The notes under the pieces were generated by a model. The model searched no databases and was not told where the DNA came from. It saw nothing but the letters and a program-made list of their open reading frames with translations. From positions 45,668 through 109,667 of the forward strand of contig PEFW01000003.1 of assembly GCA_002890675.1 (NCBI GenBank): a stretch of 64,000 bases of DNA. Reading direction: 5' to 3'. Source of the stretch: Candidatus Methylaffinis lahnbergensis. Its GTDB lineage: Bacteria; Pseudomonadota; Alphaproteobacteria; Rhizobiales; Beijerinckiaceae. Both the position numbers and the translations under genes were made by a program. Shown here one piece after another: positions 20,767 to 30,308 of the stretch. Within the stretch, counting starts at the first letter, position 1. Each line of letters begins with the position of its first letter.

Positions 20767-21636
20767 ATGGCGGACCGCATGAAATCGAATGGACGAAACT
20801 TCGTGATTCTCGCACAAAACAGCTGGCTGCGGCACCGTGCGGCCAGCGCCACGCGGCAAGCGTTTTTGGCCGCCGCGCTTTGTCTCGGCGGCTGCCAGTC
20901 CAGCAATCTGCAAGACATCACCGGCTCGATTGGCGGCGCATCCGAGCCGGATACCCGGCGGAGCGCGGAGGAATTGGGACGCCAATACGACCGCAACCCG
21001 GACGACAAGGCGATTGCACTAAGTTACGCGCGGGCCCTGCGCGGCATGACGGAAAATGCGCAGGCCGTCGCGATATTGCAACGGCTGGCGATCAAATTTC
21101 CCCGCGACGTGGAGGTGCTCGGCGCTTACGGCAAGGCCTTGGCAGATGCCGGCCGGCCGCGCGAGGCGGCCGAGGTATTGACTCATGCCCATACCCCCGA
21201 GCGGCCGGATTGGTCAGTGCTTTCCGCGCAAGGGTCGGTCGCCGATCAGCTCGGCGACCACGAGCAAGCGCAAGCCTACTATGCGGCGGCGCTCAAAATC
21301 GTGCCGGCTCAGCCGCATGTTTTGTCCAATCTCGGACTTTCCTACGCGCTTTCGAAAAAATTGCCGCAAGCCGAAAAGACGCTGCAAGACGCGGCGGCGC
21401 AGCACGGCGCCGACAAACCGGTGCGCCAGAATCTCGCTCTCGTCCTGGCCCTCGAAGGCAAATTCGCGAGCGCCGAGGAGATGGCACGGCGCGATCTCGA
21501 CGCCAAGGACGCAGCGGCCAATGTCGCCGCGATCCGGCGGATGATCGTGCAGTCGAATACGTGGAAACAAATCCAGGCGCTCGACTCCAGGCCAAAGTCC
21601 GCCGCCGAGACGCACCTGGGAAGCATTATCGAATAG
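20767..21636 (+). CDS. TPR protein, TadD-like (Flp pilus assembly)
   Basis: Lipobox-like CLGGCQ, TPR pattern, VLSNLGLSYALSKKLPQAEKTLQDA. Confidence 0.7.
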   Translation: MADRMKSNGRNFVILAQNSWLRHRAASATRQAFLAAALCLGGCQSSNLQDITGSIGGASEPDTRRSAEELGRQYDRNPDDKAIALSYARALRGMTENAQAVAILQRLAIKFPRDVEVLGAYGKALADAGRPREAAEVLTHAHTPERPDWSVLSAQGSVADQLGDHEQAQAYYAAALKIVPAQPHVLSNLGLSYALSKKLPQAEKTLQDAAAQHGADKPVRQNLALVLALEGKFASAEEMARRDLDAKDAAANVAAIRRMIVQSNTWKQIQALDSRPKSAAETHLGSIIE

Positions 21637-21659
21637 AGCACGGTCCACGAAGGACAGAC

Positions 21660-22346
21660 TCACCCGATCTCGATCGACAGCGCCGCTAACCCCGCGATCG
21701 TGGCTTCGATCTTGTCGCCCTTGACGACAGGCCCCACCCCGGCCGGCGTGCCGGTGAAGATGAGATCGCCCGGCGCGATTTCGACTTGTTGCGAAAGATA
21801 ATGGATGATTTGGGGAACCCCCCAGATCATGCCGTCGAGATCGGCCCTTTGCCGCAATTGCCCGTTCACTCGGCACTCGATCTTGCCTTTGCCGATCGTG
21901 CCAGTGCAGGTCTTTAACTGTATGGCGGAACAGGGCGCGGAGAAGTCGAACGCTTTGGCCATCTCCCATGGCCGGCCCTTTTTCTTCAATTCGGTCTGGA
22001 CATCGCGTTTCGTCATGTCAAGACCCACGGCATAGCCGAAAACCATATCGTTGGCGGTTTGGGGCGGAACGTTCCGCCCGCCCACGTTGATCGCCACGAC
22101 AAGCTCGACCTCATGCTGGAGGTCGCGCGTGCCCGCCGGATAGGGCATGGTGTCTCCGTTCTGGAGGATGGCGCCGGCTGGTTTCATGAAGAAAAACGGC
22201 GGATCGGTCTCAGGATTTCCGCCCATCTCCTTGGTGTGGTCCTTGTAATTCAGGGCGACGCAAAAAATGCGGCGGACCGGGAAAGGCTTTCCCGGCGGCG
22301 CGGGGAGCGAGACGACCGGCGGCGCGGCGAGGGCATACTCAATCAT
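21660..22346 (-). CDS. Fumarylacetoacetate hydrolase family protein
   Basis: RRIFCVALNYKDHTKEMGG, HEVELVVAI, GDLIFTGTPAGVGPV. Confidence 0.92.
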   Translation of the reverse strand: MIEYALAAPPVVSLPAPPGKPFPVRRIFCVALNYKDHTKEMGGNPETDPPFFFMKPAGAILQNGDTMPYPAGTRDLQHEVELVVAINVGGRNVPPQTANDMVFGYAVGLDMTKRDVQTELKKKGRPWEMAKAFDFSAPCSAIQLKTCTGTIGKGKIECRVNGQLRQRADLDGMIWGVPQIIHYLSQQVEIAPGDLIFTGTPAGVGPVVKGDKIEATIAGLAALSIEIG

Positions 22347-22451
22347 GCGATCAAACCTCGGTTGGATTTCATTTCCGGCACCGGCAAAGGACAACTTCGG
22401 CGGCGCAATTCGCGCACGGAAGCGATGGTTCAGCCAACAAAAATCCTGGAT

Positions 22452-22724
22452 TCACTCCATGTCGAGGGGTTCGGTTCCGCTCGGTTGGCCGTCGGCGGCC
22501 AAACTAATCTTTTCGATTCTCTGCTCGGCGTTCCTGAGTAAATCGTTGCAATGGGTCTTCAAAGCCTCGCCGCGCGCGTAGATTGCAATCGACTCCTCAA
22601 GCCCGACAGTGCCTTTTTCGAGCTTGTCCACGATCTGTTCGAGTTCCTTGAGCGCATCCTCGAAAGACAGTTTGGCGATATCGGCGTCGGTGGCGGGCAA
22701 GGTTGCCTCTATTTTCGACTTCAC
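22452..22724 (-). CDS. xseB: Exodeoxyribonuclease VII small subunit
   Basis: [41 protein letters not shown]. Confidence 0.95.
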   Translation of the reverse strand: MKSKIEATLPATDADIAKLSFEDALKELEQIVDKLEKGTVGLEESIAIYARGEALKTHCNDLLRNAEQRIEKISLAADGQPSGTEPLDME

Positions 22725-22787
22725 GCTCTGTCCTGACGCGAACCGGCCTTGGCTGCGCTTTGAAGAGGGTCTAGACGTGGTTGAGAT

Positions 22788-23300
22788 TCAACGCCACTCC
22801 AGAACAAAAGGGGCACCTTCAAAACAATTGCAACCGCGGCCGATTTTCTCGACAGCGGCAACCATCCGCCCATTGCGGCCGAGCGTCGCGTCGGCGATGG
22901 CAACGAGCCGTGGATTGGGGGTCGCAGTCGGCGAATTGGCTCGCACCGCTTGCGCGATCTCGGCCTCATTGCGATGCGGGCGTAGGGCGCAAGCCGCGAT
23001 GAAGGCCGCCGCGGTCGAGCGGCTCACGCCCGCGAAGCAATGGATTAACAAAGGGGCCGCTTGGTCCCATCGGAGAACGAATGCCAGGAGCTCTTCGACA
23101 TGGGATTTGGCCGGAAGCGTATGGCCATCGAGTTCCGCGACAATGTCGGAGACGACGACGACGAGATGTTCTTCAGCGGCGATGCCGGCCGGGCGCCTGA
23201 CCGCCGTTCCCTCATCGATCAAAGTGACGAGGCTTCGCGCGCCTGTCGCGCGGGCCGTCTCCGGCAGTTTTGAAAGCGGGCAGACGTGAATGCACGGCAT
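22788..23300 (-). CDS. Tyrosine/dual-specificity phosphatase family protein
   Basis: LLIHCFAGVSRSTAAAFIAACALRP (HCxxGxxRS). Confidence 0.8.
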   Translation of the reverse strand: MPCIHVCPLSKLPETARATGARSLVTLIDEGTAVRRPAGIAAEEHLVVVVSDIVAELDGHTLPAKSHVEELLAFVLRWDQAAPLLIHCFAGVSRSTAAAFIAACALRPHRNEAEIAQAVRANSPTATPNPRLVAIADATLGRNGRMVAAVEKIGRGCNCFEGAPFVLEWR

Positions 23301-23491
23301 CGAACCGGGCCTTTTGGTACTGCGCCATACGCCAGAATCGCGCCCTTCCATAGACCGGATTAGGATCGAAGGGAACTCTGGAACCGCCGTTTTTTGATGA
23401 ACCGCCCGCCAGTTCACGCGATTTTTACGGGAATTTTATATTTGACTCCCCTCGTCGTCGATCTCAAGGCTCACAGCATCACTGTGGAACA

Positions 23492-23683
23492 TCACTGTGG
23501 AAGGGTCGGATTTGGCGGTGAAGAGGGTTGTGATGGTGGCAATGTGGCTGGCCCAGAGCTCTGGCTATTAGGAATCTGGTGTGGTGGGCCATAGGCCAAG
23601 GCCAAAAATACGAGAACAACACCGATGATGATCGCTCGCCATATAAAAGTTAAATTGTCGATTGCCGGTTGCATCGCATCCAT
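23492..23683 (-). CDS. Small putative membrane protein
   Basis: 63 aa with one TM segment AIIIGVVLVFLALAYG; no other support. Confidence 0.3.
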   Translation of the reverse strand: MDAMQPAIDNLTFIWRAIIIGVVLVFLALAYGPPHQIPNSQSSGPATLPPSQPSSPPNPTLPQ

Positions 23684-24461
23684 TGTATTTTCTAGACTGA
23701 GAATCTTGTCGGAAACGTCTTTGCAATGAATAAATTTCCCTGCTCACGCCCTTTATTATGTCACTCGAAATGTCATTGAATGGAGGGCCAGATTCGCTCA
23801 GATGCACGATCAATGTCGCAAAACCATATTATGAATACTTTGTCGTTTTCACAAATTTGAATATGATAGTGAATTGTAAACAGTATATATCAATTGTCAA
23901 CTGTACACATTGCCTACATGAAATCCATAAACGTTGATTAAGCCCTGGAAATTCATAGAAATTGTCAACGATATAAATTACATTACATGGAGCCTCTTGC
24001 ATCATCCCTGGCGCGCGCGATTTTTCCTGGCGCTGGCGCCGAGAACCAGTCACGCGGCGCTGGCACGGAATATCGGATCGCAGGCCAAGGGCGAGTCGAA
24101 CATCAGATGGCATTTCACCTCGATGGCGCCGCGCCCGCCCGCGAATCTGCCGCCGAATTCGCCGTTGAGCCGAGCGTTGATGCGTTCGTCCATGGTGCGG
24201 AAATTATCGAGCGCGGCATCCCTGTCTTGCATGTTGATCGGTTTTCTTCGTGCGACTTGCCTGGTCAATTCGGCTTTTACGTCGGCCGTCCGCGAAAGTT
24301 CGGATCGATCGGCGGAACATGACCGCGCGGTTTGCTTGGCGCAAAGATGGCGGCGGCATCGGCGGCGTCGATCAGGTCCAGAAGGAGCGGATTCGCGCGC
24401 TTGGCATGGTCAAGCCGAATGGCGACTTGCGAATTGTGCAGCGCCGCATTCGCGGCCACGC

Positions 24462-25004
24462 TCAATAGCTGATCTTTAAAATCTCCAGGCGCTCGACCCC
24501 TTTCGGTGTCCGCACCTCGACGATATCGCCTTCGGCCGCCTTCAAAAGCGCCTTGGCGACCGGGGAGATCCAGCTGACCTCGTTGAGTTCCGAGCGTGCT
24601 TCGTCGATGCCTACGATCCGGACTGTCTTCACTTCATCCCGAGCGTTACGATAATCGACTGTCGCGCCGAAATAGACCCGCTCCCGATTCCTTTGCCGCG
24701 CGGGATCGACGGCTTCGGCGATTTCCATTCGTTTGCGGAGAAACCGCATTCGTCTGTCGATCTCCCCCAGGCGCCGCTTGCCGTAAACATAGTCGCCATT
24801 TTCCGACCGGTCGCCATTGCCGGCTGCCCAGGATACCGTCTCGACGATTTTGGGACGTTCGATTTTTTGCAATTGGGCAAACTCGTCCTGGAGCCGTTGA
24901 AGGCCTTCGGGCGTGATGTAATTTTTGGTTCCGGCCGGAAGCGCGGGGATTTCGTCCTCGACATCGGCTTCGACCCCGGATTCCTGGATGAAAGCTTTGC
25001 TCAT
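24462..25004 (-). CDS. greB: Transcription elongation factor GreB-like
   Basis: NYITPEGLQRLQDEFAQL, GDRSENGDYVYGKRRLGEIDRRMRFLRKRM. Confidence 0.9.
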   Translation of the reverse strand: MSKAFIQESGVEADVEDEIPALPAGTKNYITPEGLQRLQDEFAQLQKIERPKIVETVSWAAGNGDRSENGDYVYGKRRLGEIDRRMRFLRKRMEIAEAVDPARQRNRERVYFGATVDYRNARDEVKTVRIVGIDEARSELNEVSWISPVAKALLKAAEGDIVEVRTPKGVERLEILKISY

Positions 25005-25065
25005 GGCGCCCATCGTAAATGTGGGTATCGCGCGGCAGGGGCCAGGCCCGGTCATGGCAAGCCGG

Positions 25066-26499
25066 TTAATGATCGGCTTGCGCGAATGTGGAGACCCCGG
25101 AGCGCGGGAGCGCAGCCACTTTGGTGGCGGCTCCGGCCGGCGACGCGGCCGCCTGCGGTTTAACCGGGGCAGGGGCCGCGACGGAATTTTGCGGCTTGCC
25201 ATTGGCATCGCGCGGCTTGGCGACGGCCGTCGAGGCTTCATTGCGCCTTGGCGGCAAGGGAACCTCGGCCGGCTGCGGCACCGTTGTTTCGGTTGAGGGA
25301 AGCGAAGGCGTTTCGGCTTTCGCTTCGGCCGGCTTTCCGCCCCATAGTCGGGCGAACAAGGAAGTGTCTTGCGGCTTCGCGGGCTCGGGAGCGGCGGTGG
25401 CCACTGTTACGAGTTCAACCGGCTTGGGGCTAGGGCCTTGAACGGAATTGGTGGCCGTGCTGATCGCGCCCGGCTTGGCGGCGGCCATCCTCCTGGCTTT
25501 CTTTGACTTGCCTTCGTCGAGGGCAATATCGACGGGGCCTTTCGCCAGCGCCTCTGGGCGGCTCGCATAGCTTGCCAGCGAAGCAAAATCTGGATGCTGG
25601 CCGCCATCGGCATAGACAGTGTGAACGGGGTGCACGCCTTGCGCGGCGAGTTCGGCGATTTTAGTTTCGTCGCGCTTTTGCTTGGTCGCGACTTCGGCTT
25701 GCGTTTCGCCGTTGCGTTTCAGCGGCGGGCAGGCGGCCGTTGCGTCGAGATGCGACCCGTCGGCGGGAACCGCATTGAAAACATAATGCTTGTTGCAGAC
25801 GCCGACGACCACATCCTGTTTGGTCACTTCGAAATTGTCGGACCCTTCCTTCAATTGGTTCCAGAAGCCGATATTCGGATCGAGCCTGTATTTGGCGAGA
25901 TTTTCCGCGGTCATACGGAACGGGTAGGACTGCATCTGGATGGCGCGCTGACCGCCGGCGAACGCTTCCCGGGCGAGCCCATAGATCTCGGCGATCTGAG
26001 CGTCGGTCATCGAAAAGCAGCCGGCCGAGGAACAAATGCCATGCACCATGATCGAGCCGCCAGTGTGTCCCAGGGCGCGATCGTAGGCATTAGGATAGCC
26101 GACGTCGAAAGAAAGATAATAGGCGGAATTCGGATTCATCCGCGCCGGGGTGATCGCATAGAAGCCTTCCGGCACCTGCCGGTCGCCCTCCCGCACCTTG
26201 GGTCCGAGCTGTCCCGACCAGCGGCACATCGGGAAGGATTTCAAATAGGCGTAGCGCCCATCCGCTTTCATCTTCCATATTTCGAGTTCCGCCTCTTTCT
26301 TATAGGTGCGAATAAGGACAGGAGCGTCTTTCGATGACCCGATCGCCTCCATCGCGGCGAGCGTCTTAGGCGGGAGCGGTTTCAGCGAACGGGCCGTTAC
26401 GGGCGAGAAGGTGGATTCCTCGCAGCCGGCCAAAAACCCGCTTGCCGAGGCAATCAGGGAGATGGCAAAAAGCCGCTCTGCGAAAGGTTTGCCCAGCAT
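25066..26499 (-). CDS. L,D-transpeptidase (YafK-like) with Ala/Pro-rich C-terminus
   Basis: HTGGSIMVHGICSSAGCFSMTD catalytic motif; lipoprotein-like N-terminus. Confidence 0.88.
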   Translation of the reverse strand: MLGKPFAERLFAISLIASASGFLAGCEESTFSPVTARSLKPLPPKTLAAMEAIGSSKDAPVLIRTYKKEAELEIWKMKADGRYAYLKSFPMCRWSGQLGPKVREGDRQVPEGFYAITPARMNPNSAYYLSFDVGYPNAYDRALGHTGGSIMVHGICSSAGCFSMTDAQIAEIYGLAREAFAGGQRAIQMQSYPFRMTAENLAKYRLDPNIGFWNQLKEGSDNFEVTKQDVVVGVCNKHYVFNAVPADGSHLDATAACPPLKRNGETQAEVATKQKRDETKIAELAAQGVHPVHTVYADGGQHPDFASLASYASRPEALAKGPVDIALDEGKSKKARRMAAAKPGAISTATNSVQGPSPKPVELVTVATAAPEPAKPQDTSLFARLWGGKPAEAKAETPSLPSTETTVPQPAEVPLPPRRNEASTAVAKPRDANGKPQNSVAAPAPVKPQAAASPAGAATKVAALPRSGVSTFAQADH

Positions 26500-26691
26500 T
26501 GATAACTCGCCCCTCGCGCTAAATGGTCCTGCCAGTATAGCTTTCTACCTTACCGCCGGTATCCTTGCGCAAAGGTTACCAGGACCTTGATCCAATCCGG
26601 AACATTCTAAAGCTCGGTTAATGGCCAAAAAAAGTTTCAAAGCCGGCGAACCCAAGGTTTGGCGTGGATTTTCGCCGCCGCCACTCACGCC

Positions 26692-27645
26692 TCATATCTT
26701 GCGTCCGATATTCAAGAATTTCGCATCTCGGGACGCTTTGATTTCGGTTGGCGGCATATCCCAAAAATCCTCCAAAGCCGCGGCGATTGCGTCGCCAGTC
26801 GCAACGATCGCTGCGTCCGGATCGCGATGGGCGCCACCCACCGGCTCCGCGACGATTACGTCGATGATTCCGAATTTGAGCAGATCCTGGGCGGTTATCT
26901 TCATATTTGTCGCGGCGTCCTCGGCGCGGGAGGAATCGCGCCAAAGGATCGAAGCCGAGGCTTCCGGCGACGCGACGGTGTAGATCGCGTGTTCGAGCAT
27001 CAAAACCCGGTTGCAGCTCGCGATCGCTATGGCGCCGCCGGATCCGCCTTCGCCGAGAATGACCGCGATGCTCGGCACGCCCAGCAAAAGCGAAGCATCG
27101 GTTGCCCGCGCGATCGCTTCGGCTTGGCCGCGTTCTTCCGCGTCCACGCCGGGAAACGCGCCGGCGGTATCGACAAGCGAAACGACGGGCAAACCGAAAC
27201 GGTCGGCAAGCTGCATGAGGCGCACGGCCTTGCGATAGCCTTCCGGCCGTGCCATGCCGAAATTATGCTTAATTCGTGCTTCGGTGCCGGAGCCTTTTTC
27301 CTGCCCAAGAACGCAGATCGCACGGCCGCGAAACCAGCCGAAACCGCCGACGATCGCGGCGTCCTCGCCAAATTGCCGATCGCCCGACAAGGGCGTGAAA
27401 TCGTGCACGAGGGCCGTGACATAATCGCTAAAATGCGGCCGCTGCGGATGCCGGGCGACTTGCGTCTTCTGCCAGGGCGTCAGATTGGCATAAAGATCGG
27501 CAAGCGCCTTCTCGGCCTTGGCTTCGAGCCGGGTCAGTTCCTCGCCAATGGCAACGGCGTCGCCCGTCGCTGCGAGCTGGCGGAGTTCCAGAACCTTGGC
27601 TTCGAGTTCCGCGATTGGTTTTTCAAAATCGAGATAGTTTGGCAT
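26692..27645 (-). CDS. accA: Acetyl-CoA carboxylase carboxyltransferase subunit alpha
   Basis: MPNYLDFEKPIAELEAKV, NFGMARPEGYRKAVRLMQLADRFGLPVVSLVDTAGAFPGVDAEERGQ. Confidence 0.97.
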   Translation of the reverse strand: MPNYLDFEKPIAELEAKVLELRQLAATGDAVAIGEELTRLEAKAEKALADLYANLTPWQKTQVARHPQRPHFSDYVTALVHDFTPLSGDRQFGEDAAIVGGFGWFRGRAICVLGQEKGSGTEARIKHNFGMARPEGYRKAVRLMQLADRFGLPVVSLVDTAGAFPGVDAEERGQAEAIARATDASLLLGVPSIAVILGEGGSGGAIAIASCNRVLMLEHAIYTVASPEASASILWRDSSRAEDAATNMKITAQDLLKFGIIDVIVAEPVGGAHRDPDAAIVATGDAIAAALEDFWDMPPTEIKASRDAKFLNIGRKI

Positions 27646-27860
27646 TGCCGCCGGAGAGGTTATGCCAAGGACCGCACCCGCCTTGGCGCCGCCCCCAAAT
27701 TTCCGTCGTGGCGCCACACGGAATGGAAATTCGCGAACCGCAACCAACGCCAAATGCTTGAATCGGCTCTTGGTATTTCGGAGCGTGGAAACTCGCTATT
27801 TTGCGCCGCGAAGTCAAGACGCCGCGCCGGCGGTGCGCATGGTTTGGAGGCAGAGCCGCG

Positions 27861-28325
27861 TCAAGCCGCGTGCGAAGCGGTTTCGCCGGTCAGCACCGCG
27901 TAAAGCCCGGTAACGTCGCGCGCGGCGCGAAGCTTCGCCGTAACTCTTGGGTCGCCGAGCACGCGCGCCATCCGGGCCAGCGCTGTCAGATGGTCGGCGC
28001 CAGCCGTCTCGGGGGCGATCAAAAGACAAATGAGATCGACCGGCGCGCCGTCGAAGGCAAGAAAATCGATCGGGCGGGCAAGCCTCGCGAAAATCCCGAA
28101 CATCGTTTTTGCCCCGGTGAGCTTGACGTGAGGAATGGCGATCCCTTCACCGATTCCGGTCGAGCCGAGACGCTCGCGTTGGAGCAAGGCATCGAAGATC
28201 TCCCGCGGCTCAAGCCCGGAAATCAAGCCCGCCCGATCGCTCAGTACTTGAAGCGCGTGCTTCTTCGAGTTCACCTTGAGCGAGGGGATAACCGCCTCGG
28301 GGGAGATCAATTCGGTCAGCAGCAT
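27861..28325 (-). CDS. ptsN: PTS IIA-like nitrogen regulatory protein
   Basis: LLQRERLGSTGIGEGIAIPHVKL. Confidence 0.95.
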   Translation of the reverse strand: MLLTELISPEAVIPSLKVNSKKHALQVLSDRAGLISGLEPREIFDALLQRERLGSTGIGEGIAIPHVKLTGAKTMFGIFARLARPIDFLAFDGAPVDLICLLIAPETAGADHLTALARMARVLGDPRVTAKLRAARDVTGLYAVLTGETASHAA

Positions 28326-28434
28326 AGTTTGAAATAATCCGGTCCGCGTCCGAGTTTTGACATAACAGTGGATGGTCCAAGGCCGAGGCGGGGCGGAGGA
28401 CCGCCCGGAGGCTCGCGCGGGGCTCCGGTCTCTG

Positions 28435-29025
28435 TCACTCCCGCCCTGGATCGATCCAGCCGATATTTCCGTCCGGGCGGCGATATACGACATTGGTCCG
28501 CCCATCGGAAGCGCGACGAAACACAACGACTTGGGCGTTGGTCGAATCGAGTTCCATCGCAGCCCCGGACACGGTCATCTCCCTGACTCTAGATGATGGC
28601 TCGGCGATGACCGCCGGATGGAGAGCGAGCGTTTCGCTTTGCTCCGCCGGGGGCTCGTTGCGATGAGTGCCGGAAGCCATTTCGCCCAAAAATTGTTCTA
28701 GCTTGGTCCTGCTCTCCGCCGATGTGCTAACGTGATGATCCAAGAGCCGCTCTCTATGGCGCCGGATCTGATTATCGATGAAATCCGCGGCGCGATTGAA
28801 GCTGGCATAGGGCTCTTGCGCTTGGGCGTCGGCTTGCAGCGTGACGCCGGACATCAGATGCAAGGTGCAATCGGCCCGGAATCCCGACCCTTCCGGCTCA
28901 ATCGTTACATGGCCGGCGGCCGACCCAGCCCGATATTTCGCCAAGGTGGAATCGATTCGCGCCTCGATGTGTGCGCGAAAAGCTTCGCCGATGTCCAAAT
29001 TCTTGCCCGAGACGCGCAAAGTCAT
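28435..29025 (-). CDS. hpf: Ribosome hibernation-promoting factor, long form
   Basis: MTLRVSGKNLDIGEAFRAHIEARI...; C-terminal VVFRRASDGRTNVVYRRPDGNIGWIDP. Confidence 0.92.
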   Translation of the reverse strand: MTLRVSGKNLDIGEAFRAHIEARIDSTLAKYRAGSAAGHVTIEPEGSGFRADCTLHLMSGVTLQADAQAQEPYASFNRAADFIDNQIRRHRERLLDHHVSTSAESRTKLEQFLGEMASGTHRNEPPAEQSETLALHPAVIAEPSSRVREMTVSGAAMELDSTNAQVVVFRRASDGRTNVVYRRPDGNIGWIDPGRE

Positions 29026-29408
29026 TGCTCACTCTCCGTTACTGTGCCGCCGTCTATTCCGGTCGCCGAATATTATCCCAACGGTCATGAAGAACGACCG
29101 TCGATTCGAGCCCTCAGTTTAACGCTCTTCTCTCTGATATAGGCAAAAACCTGAGAAATTCACCATGAGCGCAGGCAGCCCCTGGCTCGCCCAAAGCAAA
29201 GCTTGGCGGAATGGCCAACGCGGAGCGTTCGCGCGGCCCATTGGCGTAACAAAATCGCTCAAAGAGTTAGGAGGTTCGCCACCGTTAGGGGGCTCTCCAT
29301 ATGGAGTCAATGGTTCGATGAATATGGAGTGTTCGACGAACGCACGTCCGTTGCAAAACTCCGGAATCTTGAACGAAACAGCGTCGCGCCGTCGCTTGTC
29401 GGTTCCCA

Positions 29409-29557
29409 CGCAGCGGCCGCGGGATCACATCGGGCAGGACGGGCGTGATCGAACGTCGCCGTAGGCACGCCCGGTCATGGGATCGAGCCGCCTATTCTCG
29501 CCCAGCATGTCGAGAAAATCCTCTTCCTCGACTTGGCAAATCTTGCGCAAAGCCATC
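29409..29557 (-). pseudogene. Degenerate internal rpoN fragment
   Basis: ALRKICQVEEEDFLDMLGENRRLDPMTGRAYGD then shifted frame ITPVLPDVIPRPL; parallels rpoN DNA at about 30909-31060. Confidence 0.85.
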
Positions 29558-29669
29558 AAATCGAGTAATGTTAACGTTGCGCTGCCTTCGCGACGCAGGT
29601 TTAATGACACGTAACATAAATCGTGTGATGATTATCATATGATGATCATCGTGTGACGAGGAGGAAACA

Positions 29670-30023
29670 ATGAAAGAACTACTCGGATTAGCTGTAGCTG
29701 TTGCCGGAATGACATTCGGCGTCTCTTATGCCAACGCAAATCCGGCTGTTCCGGCTGTTGGTTGTGATTGCGCTGTTGTACTTAGGAATGGCGCGGTTGC
29801 CAGCTTCACGGGTGCCGCCCGGGAGGAAATACACGTAAGGTATGCGGAAAACGGGAACGTAGTCGCTAAATGTCAAGTAGATCTTGGAGCGGGTTCGCAG
29901 CAAAACTTCGATATCAGCAATACGGGATTTAACTGCTTTATTGACGGCGTTGCGACCGCCAACTGGCACGAAGTTATATCCGCGAGCGGTCAAACTACTA
30001 TAACGTGCGAGATCAAGAAATAA
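29670..30023 (+). CDS. Small secreted protein of unknown function
   Basis: SD gaggagg, signal peptide MKELLGLAVAVAGMTFGVSYANA, 117 aa. Confidence 0.65.
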   Translation: MKELLGLAVAVAGMTFGVSYANANPAVPAVGCDCAVVLRNGAVASFTGAAREEIHVRYAENGNVVAKCQVDLGAGSQQNFDISNTGFNCFIDGVATANWHEVISASGQTTITCEIKK

Positions 30024-30308
30024 TTCCCTGGGCGGCGAAAGTAAGGTGGACACGCGCGGGGCTCTCGTGGTTCATCAACCGGCCGTCGCCTGCTCGCGTT
30101 GCCGCGGCGGGCTCTGGGACCGCGTCGGCCTTGTCCAAGCGAAGCGGCATATCCACGTAATTGATCGCCGCTTCGATCGCGTCCGGGGGTGTCCCACCTG
30201 TACCGGCGGCCGATGAATCGGCCGTCGGTATTACAACGATGAAGGATAGACATCCGCCTTCGGCCAGGATCCACGGCTTGAAGCGTTTCCCGCTTCGCCG
30301 CGAATGCA

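Noticed and set aside
24050-24465. Two adjacent minus-strand small ORFs that can be joined across a frame change
   Set aside because: Joined product looked plausible but no family was recognised, so not called as a gene.
26659-27903. 414-aa plus-strand ORF
   Set aside because: Antisense to accA; shadow ORF.
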